Assembly: GCA_007844125.1 (NCBI GenBank)
Contig: CM017561.1
Span: 18,169,513 to 18,233,512 of the forward strand
Length of the DNA stretch: 64,000 bases
DNA from: Sinonovacula constricta
Taxonomy: Eukaryota; Mollusca; Bivalvia; Cardiida; Solecurtidae
Reading direction: 5' to 3'
Numbering within the stretch: the stretch's first letter is position 1; every line of letters begins with the position of its first letter. Both the position numbers and the translations under genes were made by a program. Of the stretch, positions 35,201 to 47,657 are shown piece after piece. The notes under the pieces were generated by a model. The model did no database searches and had not been told where the DNA came from. It worked only from the letters and a program-made list of their open reading frames with translations.

Positions 35201-37805
35201 ATATATGCTCACTTGCTTTGTATGTATTGATCCAAGCATGTACCTCAATGCCATATAAGTCGTTATTACTATCATAAAATGTAGATATATGTCAAACCAT
35301 ATAAAATGTATCTTTCTGTTATTCACAGCACATCAATTTCAGTCGGAAACAAATTGAACTAGGTATCTATCTGTTAATTCATATTTATCACATTTAACAT
35401 TAGCACCCTTTAAGCAAGGTCACATGAGTGTCTGGAAATTCAAAACGGATGGGAAAAGCTCAATCATAGTACAATATGCATGGGAATTGGCGAGTATAGC
35501 AATCGCGAATTGTCAGAACATTTCTGTATTAAGTGCGCATGCACGAGTACAACAAAACAGTTTGAATCTTAACAAAACTTGAATGACGAAGAAATTTTAC
35601 ACATCTATTTATTAAAATGTTCTGTATAAGTCTGTGGTAATTATTAGTGCAGTTTGCCCATGCATTCGAATTAGTGCAGTCATGAAATATAAAAATCAGA
35701 ATCAGCAAGTGATATTAGTAAGGTTTTAATTGTGTGTGTGTTTTTTTTTGTCAAAACTCTTGCGTTTATGTTTTTAGTTTAAGTGGTTGTTGTTTTAGAC
35801 AAAAAAAAAGAAACCAATTATAGATCAATAACAATATGCTCATTTTATTCATTTGAAATAACCGTTAAAATGATATCGCTTCTCAAAGCTGTGACGTCAC
35901 CCCATAAACATTTCCAAAACCAATTATAAATATAAGGGCGACCCAATTACATTCAAGAAGAGAATACTGGGGGTAATAGAAAGAATGGTTTGAGCATGTA
36001 CGCTACAAAAAATTGGTTGAACATCTCATAGATTCTTGCCCACACACACATCTAATAATTAACAAAGCATGTGTGCACATTGCGTACAACCTTGGGAGAA
36101 TATTAGTATGTAGACCATGTTAAAGCTTCAGTAATAAAATATAAATATATAATCTTTGATTTCTGGTCCACTCGATTTTCACTTATGCATCTTGTCGAAG
36201 TTGCGGATTGTTCATTATGACACTGCTAATCATCCTTGTTTTTTATTGGATGCACAATGCAAAACAGTCAACTTTGTACTCATATTGATTACGCTTGACT
36301 AAAATAACATTCAGCGCTAGAGAAATGGTAAAACTCCAAATTAGCGATTGAAGTTTGTTTTAGCATGTTCTGTTGTGCAAATACGTGACAAATTAAACAT
36401 AATACTATTGACAATAACCTTCCAATTTACCCACCTGAAACGAGTATAACAGCTCGATGTCTCATCGGGCCAAATTAATACTCGCGCTCATCTTCTTATC
36501 CAGTACCTACCTGAGACGAGTATAACACACTCCTTCTCTCTGAGACTCTTCGTCCTGAGGTTGCAGTCCTCTCGGATGTTCTCTGACGAACCATCCTGTA
36601 GAAGCAAATCCTGGACTAGTGCTGTGGAGAGCCGATGGTGGTGACGTCCGGGGTCTTCCGGTGGGAACACATCACGCACCTGTTCCACCATTTTCAACAG
36701 TTCCTCTCGCCTTTCACGATCTCGGATTCCCAGGTTGTTTATTCGCAGATACATCTTGACAAATTAAAAACAAATCTTGTAAAAGTAAGAAAAATAGTTT
36801 TTATACATGTTTATATAAAATTTAGATATATTTTTTTGGATTTTTAACATGTTTTCTTTTTACTGGAAACTATTATTATTATCATCATTAATATTATTAT
36901 TATGGTTGTTATTATTATTATTATTATAATTATTATTGTTGTTGTTGTTGTTGTATTTTGGTGCTTTTGGTTTATACATTTAAACCATCAATAAAGCTAC
37001 TGTGTTGAAGACATTAGGAGAGAACGTTTTAAGAGGTACCAATTAGTTAAATACTTTAACAGCCTTTAGCTGTCTCTTGGTTTTCACACTTAACATAGGC
37101 ATTTATGTATTTATCTCCGTTGTCTTCATTTTCTTATCTTTTTTCCTTTTTTATTCTTGTCAAATGATGCCTAGCAAACAATAATATTGTATTGGTATTA
37201 TATTTATTGGTATAATATTTATTTATTATAATTATATTGGTATGAAATATTAAACATATGTTAAGGAAAACGAAGGTTGGTACAGTCTGGTACGTACTTC
37301 AAATTAGTCACTGAAAAGAGACATGTGTTACTCCATTTATCCCTTCCATTGAACACCATTTTTCTGGATTGCAAATTGGGAGCAACAACAATAACAAGGA
37401 AATGTGTCAAAATGAGGAATAATATGTCATAATATTGGTTAATACAACTGTTTAATCCATATTTTTCTCCTTAAATAAAGTTAAAACAAATTACCAACAC
37501 GTTATTCAAAACTCAGTCCAGGTATCCAAAAACAATAAAATACACTCGGAAAAAAAACTCCGACAATTTTACAAAATAAAGTATACCTCCAAGCAGTTAC
37601 GAATAGTGAGCAACCTCACCTGTTCGAGTCTCCTCGGCTCTGTTAAGCTGGTGTAATGAAGCAACATGCGCACCTTCATTTCCTCAACGTCTTCGAGGTC
37701 ATCTAAGAAAATGCCATGTTTGGACATCAACCCTATTGCCTCGACGATGTCATCAACCTTCTTAATTTCATCGAGGCTCAAACCATCGTCCCCATTCTCC
37801 GTCAT
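27671..37805 (-). CDS. Dynamin-like GTPase fused to a C-terminal pseudokinase, complete, ten exons
   Basis: Coding exons from the 5' end are 37620-37805 (or 37587-37805), 36511-36754, 34360-34667, 33426-33572, 31853-32184, 31175-31373, 29799-30735, 29148-29256, 28693-28927 and 27671-28120. All borders are canonical and all phases join, giving 1,048 residues, or 1,059 with the longer first exon. Residue numbers are for the short form. Residues 1-143 are helical and charged. The GTPase has a P-loop GESSAGKSS at 144-152, DTPG at 253-256 and NRWD at 326-329. Residues 407-784 form a long helical, Lys/Glu-rich stalk. Residues from about 785 form a kinase fold with the beta3 Lys802, alphaC Glu816 and APE 935-937, but HMD replaces HRD and GQC replaces DFG. 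The layout recalls DSTYK, and it is a paralogue of the gene at 59155. The start is the only ATG opening this frame ahead of a good donor. Function is unknown; membrane- or scaffold-linked signalling is inference. Confidence 0.9.
32565..32780 (+). repeat. Dispersed repeat family R1, copy in intron 4 of the GTPase-pseudokinase gene
   Basis: Starts 'aaagtcatatgagcattgca' and runs through 'ggcacaggacaaaggtattc', 'aatctgtgatgagtcattaa' and 'ggaacggtcaatcggcaaaa'. Related stretches lie at 41253, 46455, 48262 and 50335, and an inverted one at 47815. No coding capacity is seen. Nearby, 33280-33380 shares 'tctagacaaaggcaaacag' with 41160-41185 and appears to belong to the same or a linked repeat. Confidence 0.75.
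33599..33672 (-). pseudogene. Decayed copy of the G3 (DTPG) exon, 5' of the real one
   Basis: Minus-strand translation gives CIHSHQILCCMCDYMLLG, matching YIHSHQILGFMYVIMTDNALG of the real exon at 33426-33572. At base level 'aggatttggtgactgtgaatg' compares with 'aggatttgatgactgtgaatg'. The DTPG part and splice sites are not preserved, so this is a relic of a duplicated exon. Confidence 0.8.
36435..36461 (-). pseudogene. Short duplicate of the exon end that leads into the P-loop
   Basis: Minus strand 'ctgttatactcgtttcag' followed by 'gtgggt' repeats the last 18 bases and donor of exon 36511-36754 ('gtgttatactcgtctcag' then 'gtaggt') 76 bases downstream. It would encode AVILVSG in place of CVILVSG. 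Using it as an extended donor would put a stop in frame, so it is more likely a remnant of a duplicated exon. Confidence 0.65.
36860..36955. repeat. (ATT)n/(GTT)n microsatellite in intron 1 of the GTPase-pseudokinase gene
   Basis: A run of TTA/ATT triplets passing into six GTT triplets. It is simple sequence with no coding meaning. Confidence 0.9.
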
Positions 37806-40800
37806 GGTGCCCCCTTCAGAATCTCGCGTTTAAGGATAGTCTAATAATGCTAAAATCAGGCAAATTACTTGTGTATTAATAACTAAACACACGTATCTTG
37901 AGATAAAGTCTCATGTTTCTATTTTTATATCAGTATTCATCTCTTTGAATTGAGGATCATACTGTATCAATTACACATATGACATGGATTCTTTTCTTTT
38001 CTGGCAAGTTTCCGGTTGACGTAGTCGATATTGTCACATTGGTTTGCCTTTCTGATGTTGCCCTTTTATGACATTGACGTCTGTGACGTCTGGTAAATAC
38101 CTGCTGTTTTGAAAGCAAAACTATATAAATTGGTAATAAGACTTTTTGTTATCTTCACAACATGGCTGGCATTTCTCAATTGTGTCCCACCTGATCCCGA
38201 TACTCATCTTGACTTTCAAATACATGTATGCCTTTTCATGACATCAATGTCTATAATTGTTAAATACTGCACACATAGTTAACTCATAATTTATCCACTT
38301 AGCGGAACTGTATCAATGACATGCCGAATACGACTGCCTACTTTATAGTCATGAACTTCCCTTGCAGCTACCTTGTGAAGATAAGTCCAGTTATTCTATT
38401 TGTTTGAATTCTTACACATAACGCTATGACACTCTGATACTAGTTCGACAAGAGTGAATATTCAATTTATTTAATAATATGTAAATCATATAATTGCATC
38501 TTCACACGTTTTGCACTTCAAAGCCCCAGTCCGACTGAACATATGTTAATAGCTGTCTGCTGTTTATACTTTTATTAATCGAATATATCTCTTCTTTACT
38601 CTATATGATGCGCCAAAAATACAAATCCTAACTGGCAGTAGTGTCAAACCTCCTTGATTACACTGGTTGAAATATTTATCACAACAGTTTGCAGTTTTAA
38701 ATCAATGAGAAAAATGTCTCTCTCAGATGGTTTTCTTCGAAAAATAGTCGGACACAAATCCAGGCTTGATTTGTCCTTTAATGTGTACTGAAAGACAAAG
38801 CATAAAGTCATTATCATATCTGTATTTTACATTCCTTATTTCTCAATAATGCAACCTTTAATGAACAAGATCTATTCAAATACACATCTGTTGTTTCCTT
38901 GAACATAAACGATAACACAACTAACAGTTAGTTCTTAATCAATATATCACACGCGCAATGTATTCTTACATAAACGTTAGTATCAAATTATTGTTGGTGT
39001 TTAATATATCATCGCAATCAGCACAATCATATTGAATGAACACCAAACTTATCCAAAACTTATAAGATTCGACGATTTTGAGTTTAAATGTTGAATGTTA
39101 TTAGAATGATGTTTAGTTGCTTGACTTGAGTTAACGGCATAAGATCACAAGATGGACTTGTATTAATGGATATTCTGTATGAATTGGAACATGACGAACC
39201 AAAGGCGATTGGAAAATGTAATACCATGTTTGTGTGGTTTATTTACATGTTAATTGTACACGTTATGCTTCAGACAAATGAAATCCGTCTTCTTAAGAGT
39301 TTTTAATACGACTGATGAATCAATCGCGCTGCTTTTATGCATGTTATTATAATACCGTACTTGCACCAGAAATACTTTTTTCATTGAAAACGTGCAGATA
39401 ATTGGGCCTTCTTCTAACTGGTACACAATTAGACCAGGAAGTTCCCCCCTAGGTGTTTGCTTTAGGTTAGGCGCTATTGATCCTGTGGGTATACACTGCG
39501 ATAACTTGAATTGCTTGGGCAAGGTGTATAATGCCTTAACGTAATTCTGTAAGAACGATGGATTGTATGACAAAATTATGTATTTGTTCGTTAATAATCT
39601 CTCCCTGAAACACTGGCCACACATTATTGAGAATCTTTCAAGCGTTTCTTCCTAGTCTAGTCGATTCATGATATTCACTGAATACATGCACCCAGTGCGG
39701 GCAGTAGTTAATGCTCTGTTTGGGCGGTGTATGTTTAACCCTGTAAGCGATTGTATTCGAAAAATGTACTAAAGCCAAATTTATCCCCGACTGCACCATT
39801 CATTTCCGAACGCATGCGGTAATTTTAGACATAAGATTAAATGTTGCGAATGACCTCTATCATCTCATGAAGAAGGCAGTGAGGCCCCGCGAAAATATCT
39901 CAATTGAACCCTTGCTCTAATATTATTTTACGCCCTCCTTTCCTCCCTTTCCCTAACTTACTCAATGATATTCTTGCGCGACGTTGTTTATTTATTAAAA
40001 TGCATTTCATATATCACTGTATAATACAATATTATCACTTTAACATCTAGTTTGGGCATATGACTATGTTAATTTTAAGTTAACATTTGAATCATGTCTA
40101 GATGCAATTGACACGTTTTGTCCACCTCGACGTACATATTTGATTCTGTACCAGTACTACTTTCCCCAAGGAACGAAGACAGGCCGCGAGAAGTAAAGAT
40201 GATACAGGGTCCTTCGTGCTTCCGAAATTTAAATTTCTCATAATTTTGGACGCTGTTGCAAGCAACACTGCCCAATAATAAAACGAATAAACGCCTGATT
40301 TAAGGTAATCTTTATTACAAGCTGGTAAAGATTCAATAGCTTATCTTTGTTGCATAAATGCAAAATGCAGGATGCTGATCTTCTATATTTGCTCATGTTT
40401 AAGGGTCTCTGTTGTTTAATAAATAGAATTTGGCGAAAGGATATGAACAATGAATGGTTGTAAATTATTACCATATTGTTACACTTCTCTTAATGCGTCT
40501 TGATCGCAGGTAGTCAACTGAAGATATTTATTCAAATTTGTTTTAAAAAGCAAAACATTGTTTACCCAGTTCAAACACACAACTTTCACCCATTTCTATA
40601 CTATATGTGGACATGCAGTCCTTCAAAAGTTTGTGTTGTCTTTGGGTTTGGATAATCAGAAGCGCTTCTCAGTTGTTTTAAGCAGAAGTAAATCCATATG
40701 GTATTATAATATGCGTCAAAAGTATTCGTCAGTCATAAACAATACGCAGGCTGGCTTGGCCGATTGTATCTGTAATGTACCTAGGCAACCCTATTACTTA

Positions 40801-43800
40801 GTCGATTTACAGTAAGAACCTAAATACTACAAAATGACGTCGACACAATAATTTTGATAGCATCATACTTATATATTATCAGTTGTCACAAATCTGGCTG
40901 TTACGATTAATATATGCAATAAGTGATCGCAAAGCTTCTTTTATCTTAATAACGGCGTCTTTAACAGGTTTAGAATGCTCAAATAGAAAAGTATTGAACT
41001 GTAACCGAACTGGTTTTACCCAGTTGTATTACCGAGCATCTGAAAATGCGATTTTATTGAAACTTTAACTGAAGATGATGCTTGTATGAAAGTAAAGTAT
41101 AAGTGTATGGTTTATAATGAATAAGAAAAGGTCCTATGAAATTACCACAGGTTTTATAATTCAAACTACGACTAGACAAAGGCATACAAAGTAAATGTAA
41201 AGTAACAAAGACGCAGAGACAAGACGTTACACACACCATAAAGAAAAGGTTTCTGCTTTGGAACGGTCAGTCGGCAAAAGACCGACTGGGGTGCTTTAAC
41301 CTGGTTTGGGGAGCGCTCCAATCTCGCACTTCCTGAAGGTTCTTCTTACAAACAAACAATGTAGATAATAAAAATATACCATTGAAGTGAGACAACTAAC
41401 AGAAGGCACCTGCCTCAGGAGTTATACAAAAATTATATAAGAATATTATATACAACCAAAATAACACTAATTATAATGAACTATCAAATATGTAGAAGAA
41501 ATTAAGGCCGCGACTCCTTATAGTCCCAAGTTGTCACTTCACTTTTTATCATATTTCTTTATCATCGAATTGTTGAACCTTTGAACAACATATTTCTATA
41601 GTTTCTGTAAGGGGAAAAGCTGAACTTAGAAATACTACTGCTTGGGTCCCGAAAGGGTCTGTTTAAACCGAAGTCTTGTATTTAGCAAAAATAACCTACT
41701 TAATCCTAAGTTGAAAATACATCTACACGTATTAACTTTAATCGAACGTTATAATCCTAACTATCTAACCTTTAACAACTGGAAATGACACACAGTGAAG
41801 TGTTAATGATAAATTTACTGTTCAAAGTAAAATTATTAATTAAAATATTAAAATTACAAACCTGTAAGACCAATATTTTCAGGAATAATTTTATACCTTA
41901 TGAAAAAGACAGAATATAACAAATGCACATTGAAGCTGTGTAGTTAGTTAAGACAGGAGAAAATGGCAATATCTTTCTTGTTTGTTACAATATTAACACA
42001 ACATGGTGCCTGCCAAAGTACACATTTTCCGCCTTACGTTGGAAATGACTATCATTTAAGGTTATAAGATTTTTGTTTATCCTCAGGTTCGTACTCTTAA
42101 AGTCATTTATTCCACATTTACTTAATTTTTGTAACATCCTCTCTCCACGTTCCAGCATAATTTTCCTTAAGACCTATGTTCTTAGGAATCACTGGGGCTT
42201 CTTATTTATATTTTATAATTCCCATTACTGTTCACCTATCAAGTCTTTTTTTAAACTTAAAGTTAAAACACGGAACTAATTGGCTGCTATAGCTGTGTGT
42301 TTGTGTAAGTCATATTAAATCAAAACCTTATCTATATGGCTTCACCTGTCTTTAATTTATTTCTCCTTTTCCAGTTATTCTTTTCGATTCTGTTAACGAT
42401 TGTTCTGTTTTATCAATAAGAAGCTTACTGATATCTCGTTCAATTATTAGGTTGTTTTTCATATGACAATGAAATTACAATATGTTAAACTTAATACATT
42501 AACAACGGCGACATGGTCACGTTCGAGTCAGTCAGCGGACATACTATCTGGTTTAATTGAAAACGGCAAACACTAATTAGAAATCTTCGATATGCTTATG
42601 ATTCTTCCAACCTGAAGACAACTCAGCCTTTTGAATGACAGTGGTTCTTTTCTTTATTTCTCTATCCAAAAACTGTCATGAAATTGCTTAAACTATTGAT
42701 CGTTGTCAGTTTGCGACACGATCTTTTAAAGAGTTTGGCTATGTTCCCAAAATGTGTTTATACACATTGGTCTGCGAATCCCACAAACCACACAGACACC
42801 AGATCTTCAATGCTACATAACAACTATAGTTCACTATATTATATCGGTACCACTCAGTATTGAAATCTACAAGTATACCTTGTTACAGGGAACCATGTAG
42901 TATATGATCACTCGAGGGTATAATTAAGATTGGATCCATTGAGAGATCTTTTGTGTGTCAACAGCGCTAGAGTTACAGACAACCCTTATCTATGTCCTAT
43001 TGGTAGAAAATTGCAAATAAAGGACAAACAAAAGAAATGCACAGCAATCCTTTTAACACACTTGTCTTACAAACTATTGATTCTAAGATTAGATTGCGTG
43101 TGCATCAATACAAAGTATCGGTTTCTATTTACACAATAGTTATTATTTAATTTATTGTTGAAATATACATTTAGTCAATATTAAAGGAAATTAAAGATAT
43201 TACTATAATCTATGGAAAAGCTTTATCGATGAATTACCCATAGCATTAGGTAGCCATCAATATGTCTAATATTATATTTGGATGTAACAAATTTTTATAA
43301 ATGGTACATGTTCTATACTTTTAAGATTCTGAAACTTTTCACCTACCGTTCGGTGCGTCTGCTGCTTCACAAACAAGTATCGAAACACAAATGGTGAAAT
43401 TAGACAAGGGCTACGCGCCATACATTTTGATGTCTCACCAACCACAATTTTATTCTGTACAAGAAGAGGTTACAGGTATGCATACCTTTTACAGTCGTGT
43501 TGGTGTGACCCTTCATATATCAACAAATAATTAACTGACATCAAAGTAAAAAGAACTAAAAATGTTAATAATGAGTTTACTTACACAATCTGAAGAAAGT
43601 ATTATCACCACCATATACAACACTAAAACTACACATACTGCCTTTCCATGCACAGTAATATTCGGAACAATATGCTACATATATGAATCTATATATAGAA
43701 CTAAACAAGCAGTTAAGCTACAACCAAAGGGTCGTAGCGTAATATACGGTCGAGTGTATTTTGCTATTTAGCATATACACCCGGGTGGGTAAAGCAATTA

Positions 43801-43940
43801 TAACGAGGAGTTAAAGTGATACTTTTATACTGGTTGACATGAATCTAGTAGGCGTGTTAACCTAAATAACTTTATAAGGTTAAAATCAAAATGATCGCAG
43901 TATTGCTGCATCAATTAAGAAATAACTCATAATTGAAATC
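37806..43940. other. 5' flank of the GTPase-pseudokinase gene and gene-poor DNA
   Basis: The promoter of the gene ending at 27671 should be here, but no TATA box or start can be fixed. A CRE half-like 'tgacgtctgtgacgtctgg' lies near 38073-38092, and a similar phrase 'tgacatcaatgtctataatt' recurs about 160 bases further out, suggesting a local duplication. A repeat-family fragment lies at 41115-41340. Small minus-strand ORFs at 39250-39624 and 40075-40275 match nothing I recognise. Confidence 0.4.
41115..41340 (+). repeat. Dispersed repeat family R1, fragment
   Basis: Contains 'ggaacggtcagtcggcaaaa', 'gaccgactggggtgctttaa' and 'cacttcctgaaggttcttct', matching the copy at 50335-50863 and, in its first third, the piece at 33280-33380. 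Confidence 0.7.
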
Positions 43941-43944
43941 TATA

Positions 43945-46170
43945 TAACACATGCTGTAGTATAACACAACCGGCACAAAACATGCTGTGGTATAACACAA
44001 ACCGACACAAAACATGCTGTGGTATAACACATACCGGCAGAAAACATGCTGTGGCAGGCGCGTATCTGCGCCGTTTTGAAAGTTACGCACAATTACAAGG
44101 GAAATAACCTTTGAAGTAATACTTTTGAATATATTCGGTTCCTTTTTAATAATAACAGGTAAAATGCGGACATGCGAGGAAGTTTAATCATTTTAAACCT
44201 TATTAAAACTTAATTGGTGTGGTAATAATAATTTTTTATAACAGAGAAACTAAAATAAAGTATATCATTCCCCGCGTTAGGAATCGACTTTCTTAGTGTT
44301 TAAGATACTTTAAGATTCTCGATTTTTCGAACGGAGGTTACGCACGTGAGTAAAGTGCGTAATGGCAGATACGCGCCTGTGCTGTGGTAAAACACAAACC
44401 GACACAAAACATGCTGTGGTAAAACAAAAACCGGCTCAAAACATGCTGTGGTATAACACAAACCGGCACAAAACATGCTGTTGTATAACACAAACCGACA
44501 CAAAACATGCTGTGGTATAACACAAACCGGCTCAAAACATGCTGTGGTATAACACAAACCGGCACAAAACATGCTGTTGTATAACACAAACCGACACAAA
44601 ACATGCTGTGGTATAACACAAACCGGCTCAAAACATGCTGTGGAAAAACACAAACCGGCATAAAACATGCTGTTGTATAACACAAACCGGCTCAAAACGT
44701 GCTGTGGTATAACACAAACCGACACAAAACATGCTGTGGTATAACACAAACCGGCTCAAAACATGCTGTGGTAAAACACAAACCGGCACAAAACATGCTG
44801 TGGTATAACACAAACCGGCTCAAAACATGCTGTGGTATAACACAAACCGGCACAAAACATGCTGTGGTATAACACAAACCGGCTCAAAACATGCTGTGGT
44901 ATAACACAAACCGGCACAAAACATGCTGTAGTATAACACAAACCGACACAAAACATGCTGTGGTATAACACAAACCGACATAAAACATGCTGTGGTAAAA
45001 CACAAACCGGCTCAAAACATGCTGTGGTAAAACACAAACCGGCACAAAACATGCTGTGGTATAACACAAACCGGCTCAAAACATGCTGTGGTATAACACA
45101 AACCGGCACAAAACATGCTGTGGTATAACACAAACCGGCTCAAAACGTGCTGTGGTATAACACAAACCGACACAAAACATGCTGTGGTATAACACAAACC
45201 GGCTCAAAACATGCTGTGGTAAAACACAAACCGGCACAAAACATGCTGTGGTATAACACAAACCGGCTCAAAACATGCTGTGGTATAACACAAACCGGCA
45301 CAAAACATGCTGTGGTATAACACAAACCGGCTCAAAACATGCTGTGGTATAACACAAACCGGCTCAAAACATGCTGTGGTATAACACAAACCGGCACAAA
45401 ACATGCTGTAGTATAACACAAACCGACACAAAACATGCTGTGGTATAACACAAACCGGCTCAAAACATGCTGTGGTATAACACAAACCGGCTTAAAACAT
45501 GCTGTGGTAAAACACAAACCGACACAAAACATGCTGTGGTATAACACAAACCGACACAAAACATGCTGTGGTATAACACAAACCGACACAAAACATGCTG
45601 TGGTATAACACAAACCGGCTCAAAACATGCTGTGGTAAAACACAAACCGGCACAAAACATGCTGTGGTATAACACAAACCGACACAAAACATGCTGTGGT
45701 ATAACACAAACCGGCTCAAAACATGCTGTGGTATAACACAAACCGGCTTAAAACATGCTGTGGTAAAACACAAACCGACACAAAACATGCTGTGGTATAA
45801 CACAAACCGACACAAAACATGCTGTGGTATAACACAAACCGGCTCAAAACATGCTGTGGTATAACACAAACCGGCTTAAAACATGCTGTGGTAAAACACA
45901 AACCGGCTCAAAACATGCTGTGGTAAAACACAAACCGGCTCAAAACATGCTGTGGAAAAACACAAACCAGCACAAAACATGCTGTGGTAAAACACAAACC
46001 GGCTCAAAACATGCTGTGGAAAAACACAAACCAGCACAAAACATGCTGTGGAAAAACACAAACCGGCTCAAAACATGCTGTGGTAAAACACAAACCGGCT
46101 CAAAACATGCTGTGGTAAAACACAAACCGGCTCAAAACATGCTGTGGAAAAACACAAACCGGCACAAAAC
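43945..46170. repeat. 32-bp satellite array, about 59 units, interrupted by a MITE
   Basis: The unit is 'catgctgtggtataacacaa' followed by 'accggcacaaaa'. Units come in variants CCGGCAC, CCGGCTC, CCGACAC and CCGGCTT, and with TATAAC, TAAAAC or AAAAAC. A higher-order duplication is visible: the stretch 44692-44877 recurs at 45140-45325, an offset of 448 bases (14 units). Because 32 is not a multiple of 3, each frame reads through a 96-base super-period, producing overlapping Cys-rich ORFs that are not genes. Confidence 0.97.
44055..44379. mobile_element. hAT-like MITE inserted in the satellite array, 325 bp
   Basis: The element starts 'caggcgcgtatctgc' and ends 'gcagatacgcgcctg', a perfect 15-base terminal inverted repeat, with further inner complementarity around 'gttacgcac'/'gtgcgtaa'. 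It is flanked on both sides by TGCTGTGG (44047-44054 and 44380-44387), an exact 8-base target duplication cut from the satellite unit. CAG-starting ends with 8-bp duplications are typical of the hAT superfamily. No transposase is encoded. Confidence 0.93.
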
Positions 46171-46454
46171 CGTTTAAATAGCAAAAAAAAGCATTACCGG
46201 TTGCTACCATTATCAAAATACCGATCGAAGGCATTTCCACGCACAAAGCTATTCCGCGATTAAAAAGCGCGATTCTTTCGTGTGATTTGAATATGTTTAG
46301 GAATTGTACTTATACACTTGTATGAATCCTTTGTTTAAAAAAAAAGAACAGAGTGTAGATCCCAAATTGAGTTTTTTTACTTTATTGTCCCGCCAAAGGG
46401 TATTCAGTTATCGATATAGTGCTGCCTGCACTTTGTATATCATGCCGTGAGTAA

Positions 46455-46810
46455 GAATATATGACAAAGTCATACGAGCATTGCAGCATATACCAAACCC
46501 CGAAAAAACACAGGACAAAGGTATTCACATGCAAGCCAAATGTTTTCTTTGATAAGTTCTGACGAAAGAAGACACGCCATTGAAAAATAATGTCCACGTT
46601 GTATTTAGAAAAGAGAGGTATTATTTCGATTACAAAAGCCACACAATAATTGTTGATTGTAAATGAAATTAACTTAATGAATCAAGAAAAAAATAACCAG
46701 AGAAGAGTAAATGGTTGTATCATTCTGTTCATGTGAAGATGGAATTGAGGTACAAGAGTTCAATGTCCATCAAAAGAAATACATGTAACAATCCTTATAG
46801 GATGAAAACA
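46455..46810 (+). repeat. Dispersed repeat family R1, left arm of an inverted pair
   Basis: Runs from 'gacaaagtcatacgagcatt' to 'acaatccttataggatgaaa'. The inverted counterpart at 47815-48065 shares 'ctgttcatgtgaagatggaa' and the 'acaatccttata' end, read on the minus strand. Confidence 0.8.
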
Positions 46811-47286
46811 AATTTCACTATATTTGTATTAACTTAAAAAGCTGCGTTTCTTTGTTCTGCCTTTTCTTTAACGGCTTGTATTTCGAAAAAGAATATTGCT
46901 GATTTAACATGCGCATTGATCCATTTTGTAATTGATCTATTCGGTGCTAAAAGTCTCAACACTATCCCTAAATGCGAAAGAAAAAAATATCGTGATTACC
47001 AACCATTAAAGATTAACATTGAAATCCTTGATAAGTAAGGTATTGTTTATCTTTCAGCACATTTGTCTAAGAATATATAAAAACCCCCATCATTATAATA
47101 AATACCGGAGTCTGGACCCTTCCAAAGGCGGTAATAAAACAACGAAAGGTGGCAATAAATATAGAAGATAAAAGGTCATTATGTTGTAATTATTTACACG
47201 ATATTAATCACGTTTGTTCTCATCCACGAAACAATTAGCTTCTCTGGTAATTTTGACAAATGTTTCTCTGAAATGATAATTTAAAT

Positions 47287-47657
47287 CAGGCGTGTGTCTG
47301 GCCCTTTTTGGAGTTACAAGAATTACAAGAGAAATAATCTTTGTAGTAATACTTTTGAATATATTCGGTTCTTTTCCATTAAATAACAGGTAAAATGAGG
47401 ACATGCCAGGAGCTTAACGAAAAATATGAACGACTAAAATCCTGACGTGTATAAGTTTTATCGTTTAAACCTTTTTAACTTTATTGGTGTGGTAATACGA
47501 TTTTATAACATAGAAACTACGGAAATAAAATATATCAAACTTAACCAGAGTTAGGCATGGACTTTCTTAGTGTTTTTGGAACTTTTAGATTTTCGTGTTT
47601 TTGTTCGAACTGAGGTAACGCACGTGCGTTAAGTGTGTTATGGCAAAAATGCGTCTT
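47287..47657. mobile_element. Older copy of the hAT-like MITE, 371 bp
   Basis: Aligns with 44055-44379 through 'tactttt-gaatatattcggtt', 'attggtgtggtaat', 'gactttcttagtgttt' and 'taacgcacgtg'. The ends have decayed to 'caggcgtgtgtctgg' and 'atgcgtctt'. Flanks are 'atttaaat' (47279-47286) and 'atttgaat' (47658-47665), an 8-base duplication with one mismatch. Confidence 0.85.

Noticed and set aside
39250..39624. 124-residue minus-strand ORF upstream of the GTPase-pseudokinase gene
   Set aside because: Longest ORF in that stretch but no recognisable domain, and its link to the gene is unsupported. Transcript data would be needed.
43945..46170. CRISPR-like array
   Set aside because: Units are contiguous with no unique spacers, and the DNA is plainly eukaryotic.
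44300..46177. Overlapping Cys-rich ORFs of 61-149 residues on the minus strand and one of 108 residues on the plus strand
   Set aside because: They are the three frames of a 32-base satellite; stops appear only where the GGCTCAAAA variant falls in phase. No start context, splice sites or unique sequence.
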